Assembly (NCBI GenBank): GCA_030838245.1
Contig: JAUTXB010000270.1
Span: 1 to 16,031 of the forward strand
Direction: 5' to 3'
Length of the DNA stretch: 16,031 bases
DNA from: Acidimicrobiaceae bacterium
GTDB taxonomy: Bacteria; Actinomycetota; Acidimicrobiia; Acidimicrobiales; RAAP-2
Both the position numbers and the translations under genes were made by a program. Position 1 is the stretch's first letter, and each line of letters begins with the position of its first letter. The notes below the pieces were generated by a model, which ran no database searches, was not told the DNA's origin, and saw only the letters and a program-made list of their open reading frames with translations. This document shows positions 7,067 through 14,205 of this stretch, one piece after another.

Positions 7067-9028
7067 ATGAGCAGCGCCGGCCAGTACCGGTACCTGTTCA
7101 CTCCGTTGCGGATCGGGCCGTTGACCGTGCGCAACCGGATCGTCTTCTCCGCCCACCTGACCAACTACGCCGAGGACGGCTTGCCCACCGCCCAGCACGC
7201 CGCCTACTACGCGGCGCGGGCGGCCGGTGGCGCCGGCCTGATCGTCACCGAGGAGCACTCCACCCACGTCACCGACTGGCCCTACGAGAAGCTCATCCAC
7301 GGCTTCAACCCGGCGGTCATCCCCGGCTACCGGCGCATCACCGAGGCCGTGCACGCCCACGACGTTCCCATCCTGGCCCAGATCAACCACAATGGCGGCC
7401 AGGCATCGAGCATGTACTCGCGTCTGCCGGTCTGGGCCCCCAGCCCGGTCCCCGATCCGCTCTTCCGGGAGGTGCCCAAGGCGGTCGAGGCCCATGAGAT
7501 CGGCGAGATCGTGTCGGGCTATGCCACCGTGGCCGGGCACTGCATTGCCGGCGGCTTCGACGGCATCGAGCTGCAGTGCTCGCATTCTTCGATCGTGCGA
7601 GGATTCCTGTCACCGGCCACCAACCGGCGCACCGACGACTACGGGGGATCGCTGGCCAACCGGGCCAGGTTGCTGCTCGAGATCGTCACCGCGGTACGAG
7701 AGGCGATCGGTACCGAGCACGTGCTGGGCGTGCGCATCTGCGGCGACGAGCTCATCGAGGGCGGTACCACCATCGACGATGCCGTAGCCGTGGCTCGGAT
7801 GGTGGACGCCGGTGGCGAGGTCGACTACATCAACACGTCGATCGGCGTGGCCACGGCCACGCTGTACATGATCGAGGCCAGCATGCAGGTGCCCCCCGGG
7901 TACGCCATGTTCATCCCGAGCGCCATCCGGGAGGCAGTGGACATTCCCGTGGTGGGGGTCGGTCGGTTCAAGGACCCGCTCCAGGCCGACCGGGCCCTCG
8001 AGGCCGGGCAGTGCGACCTGGTCGGCGTGGTGCGAGGACAGATCGCCGACGCCGATTTCGCCGCCAAGGCCCGATCCGGACACGCCACCGAGATCCGTAG
8101 CTGCCTCTCCTGCAACCAGGAGTGCGTGGGCCGCATGGGCCTGAACCGGTGGTTGGGCTGCATCGAGAATCCCCGCACCGGGCTCGAGTCGCTGTCCCTC
8201 CCCGCTCCCCGTCGCCGATCGCGAGTGCTGGTCGTCGGCGGAGGCCCTGGCGGCCTCCAAGCCGCGGTGACGGCGTCGGAACGGGGCCACCACGTCACCC
8301 TGATCGAACGAGGTGACCGGCTCGGCGGCCAGGTCCAGGTGGCCGCCAGCGTTCCCAGCCGAGCGGAGTTCCTCGACATCGTGCGCAACCTGATCGCCCA
8401 CGCCCGCCGTCTCGGTATCGAGATGCGGCTCGGGACCGAGGCCGACGCCGAGCTGGTCCGGGCCGAACATCCCGACGTCGTGGTCCTGGCCACCGGAGCA
8501 CGCCCGCTGGCGCCGTGGTGGTCCGGTGGGCACCCCCGCGTCGTCGATGTGCGCGACGTGCTCGAGGGCCGGGTCACGCCATCGGGGACCGTGGTGCTCA
8601 TCGACGAGCTCGGGTTCCACCAGGCGACGGCCACGGCCGAGCTCTTGGCCGACCGAGGATGCCAGGTCGAGGTGGCCGCCAACGGCATGGTGGTCGGGCA
8701 GGACCTGGGGATCACGCTGGACATGGAAACCTGGAACGTGAAGGCCGCGGCCAAGGGGATCAGCCAGAGCACAGACCTCGTCCCCATGGGGGTGGCCGAC
8801 GGTCCCGACGGCGCGGTGACCCTCACCCTCCAGCACCACCCGACCGGGCGTGACGAGGTTCGCCTGTGCGACTGGGTGGTCTGCGCCGTGCACCAACAGC
8901 CCGAGGACGGACTCTGGCGGGAGCTCCAAGGGTCCGGGTTCCCGCTCCATCGCGTGGGTGACTGCCTGGCCCCCCGGCGGGCCCACGCCGCCGTGATCGA
9001 AGGCCATCGCGTGGCGGTATCGCTGTGA
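7067..9028 (+). CDS. Mycofactocin-system FadH/OYE-family oxidoreductase 2
   Basis: This 653-residue FMN/Fe-S/FAD protein has the same layout as the OYE1 gene. An N-terminal barrel begins with LFTPLRIGPLTVRNRIVFS. The well-kept signature LSPATNRRTDDYGGSLANR follows, then Fe-S cysteines C346, C349, C353 and C365, and an FAD/NAD(P) domain beginning GGGPGG (391-396). The active-site loop reads QCSHSSI (170-176) where OYEs have HGAHGYL: the second His is kept (His173) but the Tyr position is Ser175. It is less diverged than OYE1 and more likely to be an active oxidoreductase. The ATG at 7067 has only a weak AGGGA upstream. Its stop overlaps the start of the ETF alpha gene (GTGA), which suggests that ETF is its electron partner; this is inference. 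Confidence 0.9.
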   Translation: MSSAGQYRYLFTPLRIGPLTVRNRIVFSAHLTNYAEDGLPTAQHAAYYAARAAGGAGLIVTEEHSTHVTDWPYEKLIHGFNPAVIPGYRRITEAVHAHDVPILAQINHNGGQASSMYSRLPVWAPSPVPDPLFREVPKAVEAHEIGEIVSGYATVAGHCIAGGFDGIELQCSHSSIVRGFLSPATNRRTDDYGGSLANRARLLLEIVTAVREAIGTEHVLGVRICGDELIEGGTTIDDAVAVARMVDAGGEVDYINTSIGVATATLYMIEASMQVPPGYAMFIPSAIREAVDIPVVGVGRFKDPLQADRALEAGQCDLVGVVRGQIADADFAAKARSGHATEIRSCLSCNQECVGRMGLNRWLGCIENPRTGLESLSLPAPRRRSRVLVVGGGPGGLQAAVTASERGHHVTLIERGDRLGGQVQVAASVPSRAEFLDIVRNLIAHARRLGIEMRLGTEADAELVRAEHPDVVVLATGARPLAPWWSGGHPRVVDVRDVLEGRVTPSGTVVLIDELGFHQATATAELLADRGCQVEVAANGMVVGQDLGITLDMETWNVKAAAKGISQSTDLVPMGVADGPDGAVTLTLQHHPTGRDEVRLCDWVVCAVHQQPEDGLWRELQGSGFPLHRVGDCLAPRRAHAAVIEGHRVAVSL

Positions 9029-10035
9029 GCCCACGTCCGGCAATCACCTTCCCGACGGGACGGGCGCTGGCCGTCGTCGTGGCCCGGTCGGGCCAGCTCC
9101 CCCGGGGCGGCGACGAGGCGGTGGCCGAGGCCGGCGGCCTGGCCCTCGTGGTGGGCTCGGGTGCCGAGGAGGCGGCCGACACGCTGACTGCGGCCGAACA
9201 GGCCTGGTGGTGCGACACCGGCCCGGGGCTCCGAGCCGGGGCCCTGGCCGGCTCTTTGGCCCAGATGGTGCGCTCGGTCCCCCTGGTCGTGGTGCCCGCG
9301 TCCCCCGACGGTCGTGATCTTGCCCCACGACTCGCCGCCGCTTTGGACCGGCCACTGCTGGCCCACGCCGTCGAGGTGACACTGGAGAGCGGTGCGACAC
9401 CGGGCACCTCGGCTGTGCTCTCCCGGCTCGATGACCGGGCCCTCATCCCGGTCCGGGTCGAGGGCCCGGTGGTGGCCACGTTGGTCCCCGGCGTCCGGAC
9501 CGTGACCCCGGTGGCTGCGAGAAAGCCGAGCCAGCCCATCGAGCTGACCGAGCCGTTGGATGGCGTGTCGGACCCCGAGGTGCTCGAGGTGCTCGAGCCC
9601 GACCCGGCCACCATGGACCTCGGTGACGCCCGGCGCGTGCTGGCCGGAGGTGCCGGCCTCCCCCGCCGTGACGGCGGCGACAAGGACGCCCGGGCCCTGT
9701 TCGACCTCCTGGGCGCCGTCGCCGCCGCCCTGGGCGCGTCGGCCGGGGCCACCCGGGTAGCCACCGACGCCGGGTGGATCGGCTACGAGCGCCAGATCGG
9801 CACCACCGGGGTGACGATCGACCCAGAGCTCTACGTGGCATGGGGAGTATCCGGAGCGACCCAGCACACCGGGGGGATCGGGGCACCCCGCCACATCGTC
9901 AGCGTGAACACGGACCCGTCGTGCCCGATGACCGCCATGGCCGACCTCGGGCTGGTGACCGACGCCGCCGACCTCTTGGTGGCTCTGGCCCGCCGACTCG
10001 ACCTTCCCGTTCCGAACGAGGTGCTCCGTGATTGA
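9025..10035 (+). CDS. Electron transfer flavoprotein alpha subunit (FixB/EtfA type), mycofactocin-associated
   Basis: This is a 336-residue protein. The C-terminal FAD-binding domain is clear: GGAGLP near residue 210, then PELYVAWGVSGATQHTGGIG, corresponding to the ETF alpha signature (usually LYxAxGISGAxQHxAGM), and IVSVNTDPSCPMTAMADLGL ahead of the end. The N-terminal half is more diverged, as expected for domain I. ETF is an alpha/beta heterodimer moving electrons from flavin dehydrogenases to ETF:quinone oxidoreductase. The beta subunit is unusually not adjacent: FixC-like and FixX-like genes sit between (order B-C-X-A in Fix terms). The GTG start overlaps the OYE2 stop by 4 nt and the end overlaps the FixC-like gene by 8 nt. 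Confidence 0.88.
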   Translation: MSPRPAITFPTGRALAVVVARSGQLPRGGDEAVAEAGGLALVVGSGAEEAADTLTAAEQAWWCDTGPGLRAGALAGSLAQMVRSVPLVVVPASPDGRDLAPRLAAALDRPLLAHAVEVTLESGATPGTSAVLSRLDDRALIPVRVEGPVVATLVPGVRTVTPVAARKPSQPIELTEPLDGVSDPEVLEVLEPDPATMDLGDARRVLAGGAGLPRRDGGDKDARALFDLLGAVAAALGASAGATRVATDAGWIGYERQIGTTGVTIDPELYVAWGVSGATQHTGGIGAPRHIVSVNTDPSCPMTAMADLGLVTDAADLLVALARRLDLPVPNEVLRD

Positions 10036-11365
10036 GACAAGGCTTGACGCAACAGGGCCCGAGACAGCCGTGCTCGATGCCGTGGTCGTCGGAGCCGGCC
10101 CGGCCGGATCGGCTGCCGCCCTGGCCCTGGCCCGGGCCGGCCGCTCGGTGGTGCTGGTCGAGCGGGGCCTCTTCCCCGGGTCGAAGAACGTCTACGGCGG
10201 AGTGGTCTACGGACGCGTCCTCGATGGCCTGATACCGGGCTGGTGGAACGAGGTGCCCGTGGAGCGGTGGGTGGTACGCCGCTCCACGATGATGATGACG
10301 GGCGACCAGTCGCTCTCGGTCGACTACCGGTCGGAGGCCTGGGGCTCGCCGCCCTACAACGGGATGACCACGTACCGGGCCGACTTCGACAGCTGGTTGG
10401 CGGGCAAGGCCGTGGAAGCCGGGGCCCAGCTGGTGACGTCCACGGTGGCCACGGCGCTGCTCCGCGACGCCGCCGGTCGGGTGACGGGGGTGCAGACCGA
10501 TCGGCCCGACGGCGACCTTCGGGCGAAGTTGGTGGTGGCCTGTGACGGCGTCAACTCCTTTCTGGCCAAAGAGGCCGGGCTGCTCCCCCGGGCCGAGGCC
10601 GAGCACCACACGCTCGGGGTGAAAGAGGTGCTCGGCCTCCCACCCGAGGTGATCAACGAGCGGTTCGGGGTGGCGAGCCACGAGGGTCTGGACATCGAGA
10701 TGGTCGGGTGCACACGCGGCATACCGGGCGGGGGCTTCCTCTATACCAACGCCGAGTCGGTGGCCGTCGGCGTCGTCCTCTCGCTCCCCGAGCTGGCCCG
10801 TTCCGGAGTGCGCCCCGAGGAGATCATCACCGACCTGAAAGCCCACCCCTCGATCGCGCCCTATCTGCGGGGGGCCGACGTCAAGGAGTACGCCGCCCAC
10901 CTGATCCCCGAGGGGGGCTACGACACCATGCCCAAGTTGGCCATGGACGGCATGCTGATCGCCGGCGATGCCGCGGCCATGACCCTGGCCGCCGGTATCT
11001 GGCTCGAGGGCGTCAACTTCGCCATCGGCTCGGGCTATGCCGCCGGCCAGGCGGCAGACCGGGCCATCACCGCCGGCGACCTCTCCGAAGCCGGCCTGTC
11101 CTCCTACCGGGCCGACCTGGAGCAGCAGTTCGTCCTGGCCGACCACAAGCGCCTCCGACGTGCTCCTGCCCTGGTGCTCTCGGACCGGCTCCAGCACCGA
11201 TATCCCGGGATGATCTGCGATCTGGTCGAGGGCATGTTCACCGTGACCAATCCCACTCCCAAGCCCGGAGCGGTCCGCTTGGCCCGACAGGTCGCCGCCC
11301 GTCATGGCGTGCGGCTCCGCGACCTGGCCACCGACACCATCCGAGCGGCGAGGATCTTCGGTTGA
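10028..11365 (+). CDS. FixC-like FAD-dependent ETF:quinone oxidoreductase subunit
   Basis: This 445-residue flavoprotein has the N-terminal GAGPAG dinucleotide-binding loop (22-27), the FPGSKNVYGGVVYG segment typical of FixC/ETF-QO proteins, and the second FAD motif GDAA with Asp314. It ends before the Fe-S domain found in fused ETF-QO; that part is supplied by the next gene, a FixX-like ferredoxin, as in Fix systems. The expected role is to take electrons from ETF and pass them to menaquinone at the membrane. Start GTG at 10028 overlaps the ETF alpha stop by 8 nt; the stop overlaps the next start (TTGA). The protein shows no transmembrane helix, as expected for this family, which binds the membrane surface. 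Confidence 0.9.
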   Translation: MIETRLDATGPETAVLDAVVVGAGPAGSAAALALARAGRSVVLVERGLFPGSKNVYGGVVYGRVLDGLIPGWWNEVPVERWVVRRSTMMMTGDQSLSVDYRSEAWGSPPYNGMTTYRADFDSWLAGKAVEAGAQLVTSTVATALLRDAAGRVTGVQTDRPDGDLRAKLVVACDGVNSFLAKEAGLLPRAEAEHHTLGVKEVLGLPPEVINERFGVASHEGLDIEMVGCTRGIPGGGFLYTNAESVAVGVVLSLPELARSGVRPEEIITDLKAHPSIAPYLRGADVKEYAAHLIPEGGYDTMPKLAMDGMLIAGDAAAMTLAAGIWLEGVNFAIGSGYAAGQAADRAITAGDLSEAGLSSYRADLEQQFVLADHKRLRRAPALVLSDRLQHRYPGMICDLVEGMFTVTNPTPKPGAVRLARQVAARHGVRLRDLATDTIRAARIFG

Positions 11366-11697
11366 GCCCGGTGGACCACGACGGCATGGCCGCTCCCGGG
11401 CTCGAGTCCCGCTACCGGGGGACCTCCTTCGAGGACCTCATGGCCACCGTCGACTTCCGGGTCGCGGCGCGGGCGCACATCGTGGTGGACTCGGAGGTCT
11501 GCCGGTCCTGCACGACGAAGGCGTGCGTGACCGCCTGCCCGGCCAACCTGTTCGCCCCGACCGCCGACGGAGGCGTGCTGTTCAACTACGAAGAGTGCTT
11601 CGAGTGCGGGACCTGCTACATGGTCTGCAATCACGAAGGGGCCCTCACCTGGACCTATCCGGACGGCGGTCACGGGGTCGAGTTCCGGCACGGATGA
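11362..11697 (+). CDS. FixX-like ferredoxin, Fe-S partner of the FixC-like protein
   Basis: This is a protein of about 111 residues with two cysteine groups: CRSCTTKACVTACP and CFECGTCYMVC. They match the FixX and C-terminal ETF-QO ferredoxin pattern. It would pass electrons from or to the FixC-like flavoprotein next to it. The start is uncertain: I choose TTG at 11362 because it forms a 4-nt TTGA overlap with the previous stop and has GAGG (11350-11353) at 8-nt spacing. GTG at 11371 and ATG at 11386 are in-frame alternatives, and the conserved part begins only after these (LESRYRGTSFEDL). Its stop overlaps the ETF beta start (ATGA). Confidence 0.87.
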   Translation: MSPVDHDGMAAPGLESRYRGTSFEDLMATVDFRVAARAHIVVDSEVCRSCTTKACVTACPANLFAPTADGGVLFNYEECFECGTCYMVCNHEGALTWTYPDGGHGVEFRHG

Positions 11698-12734
11698 CAA
11701 CCACGCCCACCTCCGCCGAAGCGCCGTCCACCCCCCTGGTGGTGGCGTGTGTCCGTTACACCGACCTCCGGCCGGACGTCGACCCGTTGACCGGAGCGAT
11801 CACCCGCGACGTCCATCGTGCCGGGCTCTCAGCCGCCGACGAGGCTGCGGTGGAGCACGCCCTGCGGATCGCCGAGGCCTGGTCGGCCGCCGTCCTGGTG
11901 GTCACGGCCGGCCCGGCGGCAGCCGACGACATGTTGCGCAACACGATGGCCCTCGGTTGCCGGGCCCTCCGGATCGCCTGGCCGCCAGGTGATGGCGGTA
12001 TGACACAGCCGCCAGGTGATGGCGGTATGACACAGCCGCCAGGCGATGGCGGCATGTCACAGGCGCCAGGCGCTGGCGGGAGTGACAGGCTCGGCTCGGC
12101 TCAGGGCTTCGTCGACGACCTGGGAGCCGACGAGCGAGCATTGGCCCGAACTGTCGCCCGGGTGCTGCTCCCGGACGGGCCTCCGGCGTTGGTGATCTGC
12201 GGCGACCGCTCGGCCGACCGGGGTACAGGAGCCTTCCCGGCCTTCCTGGCTCACGAGCTCGGCGCGGCCCAGGCCCTCGGCCTTGTCGAGCTCCGGGCGG
12301 AAGGCGACGGTGTCCTCGTCGAGCGCCGGCTCGACGGTGGACGGCGCGAGCGGCTCCGGGTCCCCCAGCCGGCGGTGTGCTCGGTGGAGGGTGCGGGGGT
12401 TCGGCTCCGGAGGGCATCGCTTCCGGCCACGCTGGCTGCAGGGCGGGCCGCCGTCCCCACCATCTCGACCCGGGGAAGCGCCGACGATGCCCGGGTGCCG
12501 ATGGCGGTCGGTCAGGTGGCCCCGTACCGTCCGCGGACCCGGGTGATCCCGCCCCCTGACAGCGCCGCGCCCCGTCAGCGGCTCTTGTCCCTGACCGGCG
12601 CCCTGGTGGCCCATGACCCGCCTACCATCATCGGGCCGGTCGACGCCCGCGAGGCGGCCGACGCCCTGCTCGCCTTCTTGGACCGCCACGGGTATCTCGG
12701 CGACGGGAACGAGCCGGCCGAAACCCAGTCATGA
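11694..12734 (+). CDS. Electron transfer flavoprotein beta subunit (FixA/EtfB type), with internal repeat
   Basis: This 346-residue protein has the ETF beta fold order: an N-terminal strand (VVACVRYTDLRPD), DEAAVEHALRIAE near residue 45, a VLVVTAGPAAADDMLRNTMA helix and ALGCRALRI. It then continues with ALVICGDRSADRGTGAFPAFLAHELG, which corresponds to the conserved 'G-x-x-x-x-D-x-x-x-G-x-x-P-x-x-LA-x-x-L-G' part of ETF beta. It is longer than the usual 250-265 residues. Part of the excess is a proline/glycine repeat at residues 97-132, placed where the nucleotide (AMP) loop normally follows. The C-terminal region is also extended. ATG overlaps the FixX-like stop and the end overlaps mftE, both by ATGA. 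It would pair with the alpha subunit at 9025-10035. Confidence 0.87.
   Translation: MTTTPTSAEAPSTPLVVACVRYTDLRPDVDPLTGAITRDVHRAGLSAADEAAVEHALRIAEAWSAAVLVVTAGPAAADDMLRNTMALGCRALRIAWPPGDGGMTQPPGDGGMTQPPGDGGMSQAPGAGGSDRLGSAQGFVDDLGADERALARTVARVLLPDGPPALVICGDRSADRGTGAFPAFLAHELGAAQALGLVELRAEGDGVLVERRLDGGRRERLRVPQPAVCSVEGAGVRLRRASLPATLAAGRAAVPTISTRGSADDARVPMAVGQVAPYRPRTRVIPPPDSAAPRQRLLSLTGALVAHDPPTIIGPVDAREAADALLAFLDRHGYLGDGNEPAETQS
11982..12089 (+). repeat. 27-bp tandem repeat, four units, each with a hairpin, inside ETF beta
   Basis: The units at 11982-12008, 12009-12035, 12036-12062 and 12063-12089 encode PPGDGGMTQ twice, then PPGDGGMSQ and APGAGGSDR. The first two units are identical at DNA level. 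Each of the first three contains CCGCCA, a 5-nt loop (GGTGA or GGCGA) and TGGCGG, a perfect 6-bp stem; the fourth keeps a 5-bp CGCCA/TGGCG stem although other bases changed. The array stays in frame. Confidence 0.92.
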
Positions 12735-13426
12735 GCGCATCCCGACTCAACGCACTGGCCTGGCCCGACGTGCCGGCCGGGGTGTTGGCCGTCCCCGTCG
12801 GCTCCACCGAGCAACACGGGCCCCACCTCCCGGTGACCACCGACACCGACATCGCCGAGGCCATCGTCGACGCGCTGTCGGAACGACGACCTGACGTCGT
12901 GGTGGCGCCCGCCCTGTCCTATGGATCAAGCGGGGAGCACGCCGGGTTCGCCGGGACCCTGTCCATCGGGCGGGATGCCACCGAGCTGTTCCTGGTGGAG
13001 CTGGGGCGATCGGCGGCAGACTCGTTCGGCCGCATGCTGGTGGTGTCCACCCATGGCGGCAACGCCGACCCGGTGAACCGGGCGGTGAGGCAGCTGCGAG
13101 ACGAGGGCCGCTCCGTGCTGGCTTGGGCCCCGCGCTGGGAAGGCGACGCTCACGCCGGCCGGGTGGAGACGTCGGTGATGCTGGCCCTGGCTGCTGATCG
13201 AGTCGACATGGGCCGGGCCGTACCGGGAAATTCGACACCGCTGGCTGAGCTCCTCCCGGCCCTGTCCGCTGGTGGCACCCGGTCGGTGAGCGAGAATGGC
13301 GTCCTCGGCGACCCGACCGGGGCATCGGCCAACGAGGGTCGTGTTCTGCTCGACGCGGCCATCGACGACCTGGAGGCAACCGTGACCGACTGGATGCGGG
13401 TTCTGACATCCACCGACGACCGGTGA
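12731..13426 (+). CDS. mftE: MftE, mycofactocin precursor peptidase (creatininase family)
   Basis: This is a 231-residue creatininase-family metallopeptidase. Metal and catalytic residues are visible: Glu27, His29 and Asp38 in STEQHGPHLPVTTD, His108 in STHGGN, and His141 and Glu146 in DAHAGRVETS. MftE cleaves MftC-modified MftA near the C-terminus, releasing AHDP built from the Val-Tyr pair. Length and motifs match the mycobacterial protein. The start ATG overlaps the ETF beta stop, and the stop overlaps the start of the following SDR gene (GTGA). In mycobacteria mftE follows mftD; here it is separated from mftC by seven redox genes. Confidence 0.95.
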   Translation: MSASRLNALAWPDVPAGVLAVPVGSTEQHGPHLPVTTDTDIAEAIVDALSERRPDVVVAPALSYGSSGEHAGFAGTLSIGRDATELFLVELGRSAADSFGRMLVVSTHGGNADPVNRAVRQLRDEGRSVLAWAPRWEGDAHAGRVETSVMLALAADRVDMGRAVPGNSTPLAELLPALSAGGTRSVSENGVLGDPTGASANEGRVLLDAAIDDLEATVTDWMRVLTSTDDR

Positions 13427-14205
13427 ACCGGACGGCCGTGGTCACCGGTGCGGCTCGCGGCATCGGCGCGGCCACCGTCCGGAGGCTGGCCGCCGACGGT
13501 TGGTCGGTAGTGGCCATCGATCGGGGCGCCGACGATCCCCGGCTGCCGTACTCGATGGGAACGGCCGAGCAGCTGCACGCGGTGGCCGACGCCTCGGGCG
13601 ACCAGGTCGTTGCCGTAGTCGGCGACGCCACCTCCTTGACCGTCGTCCACGAGGCAATCGACATGGCCGAGCGCCGCTTCGGCGGGGTGGACGCCGTCAT
13701 CGTGGTGGCCGGCGTGGTGGCCGGCGGCGTGCCCCAGTGGGAGATGCCCGAACAGGAGCAGCAAGCGGTGCTCGACATCGACCTGGGCGGGGTACTGGTA
13801 GCCGCCCGTGCGGGGATCCCGGCCCTCTTGCGCCGGCCCGCGCCTCGAGACGGCCGGTTCCTGGCCGTGGCCTCGGCCGCCGCCACCCGGGGCATGCCCA
13901 TGCTGGCCGTCTACAGCGCGGCCAAAGCCGGCGTGGTCGGATTGGTCCGAGGCCTGGCTGCCGAGCTCCGGGGCACCGGGGTGACGGCCAACTCGGTGAG
14001 CCCGGGTTCCACCGACACCGACATCCTGGTCGAGAGCGCACGGTTGTACGGCCTGGCCTCGGCCCAGTCGTTCGCCGCCCAACAGCCCATCGAGCGGTTG
14101 CTCGACCCCGACGAGGTGGCCGCCACCCTGGCGTGGCTGGCCGGTCCCGAGAGCAGCGGCATGACCGGCGCCAATGTCGCAGTGGACGGCGGCCTGGCCC
14201 TTTGA
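13423..14205 (+). CDS. Mycofactocin-associated SDR-family oxidoreductase (second subfamily)
   Basis: This is a 260-residue short-chain dehydrogenase with TGAARGIG (8-15), a catalytic triad of Ser151, Tyr164 and Lys168 (YSAAK), NSVSPGSTDTDI after the active site and the terminal MTGANVAVDGG. Like the first SDR it has an extra segment after the second strand, here DPRLPYSMGTAEQL, which shares a Y-x-MGT-x-x-L core with that protein's insert and suggests the same bound, non-exchanged nicotinamide. It lies between mftE and mftF, the usual site of a distinct mft-linked SDR subfamily. Its role, whether in mycofactocin maturation or as a client enzyme, is not established. Both ends overlap neighbours by 4 nt; the start is GTG. 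Confidence 0.9.
   Translation: MNRTAVVTGAARGIGAATVRRLAADGWSVVAIDRGADDPRLPYSMGTAEQLHAVADASGDQVVAVVGDATSLTVVHEAIDMAERRFGGVDAVIVVAGVVAGGVPQWEMPEQEQQAVLDIDLGGVLVAARAGIPALLRRPAPRDGRFLAVASAAATRGMPMLAVYSAAKAGVVGLVRGLAAELRGTGVTANSVSPGSTDTDILVESARLYGLASAQSFAAQQPIERLLDPDEVAATLAWLAGPESSGMTGANVAVDGGLAL

Noticed and set aside
11982..12089. CRISPR-like array
   Set aside because: Units are contiguous 27-bp tandem copies without variable spacers, are in frame within a gene, and no cas gene is near.
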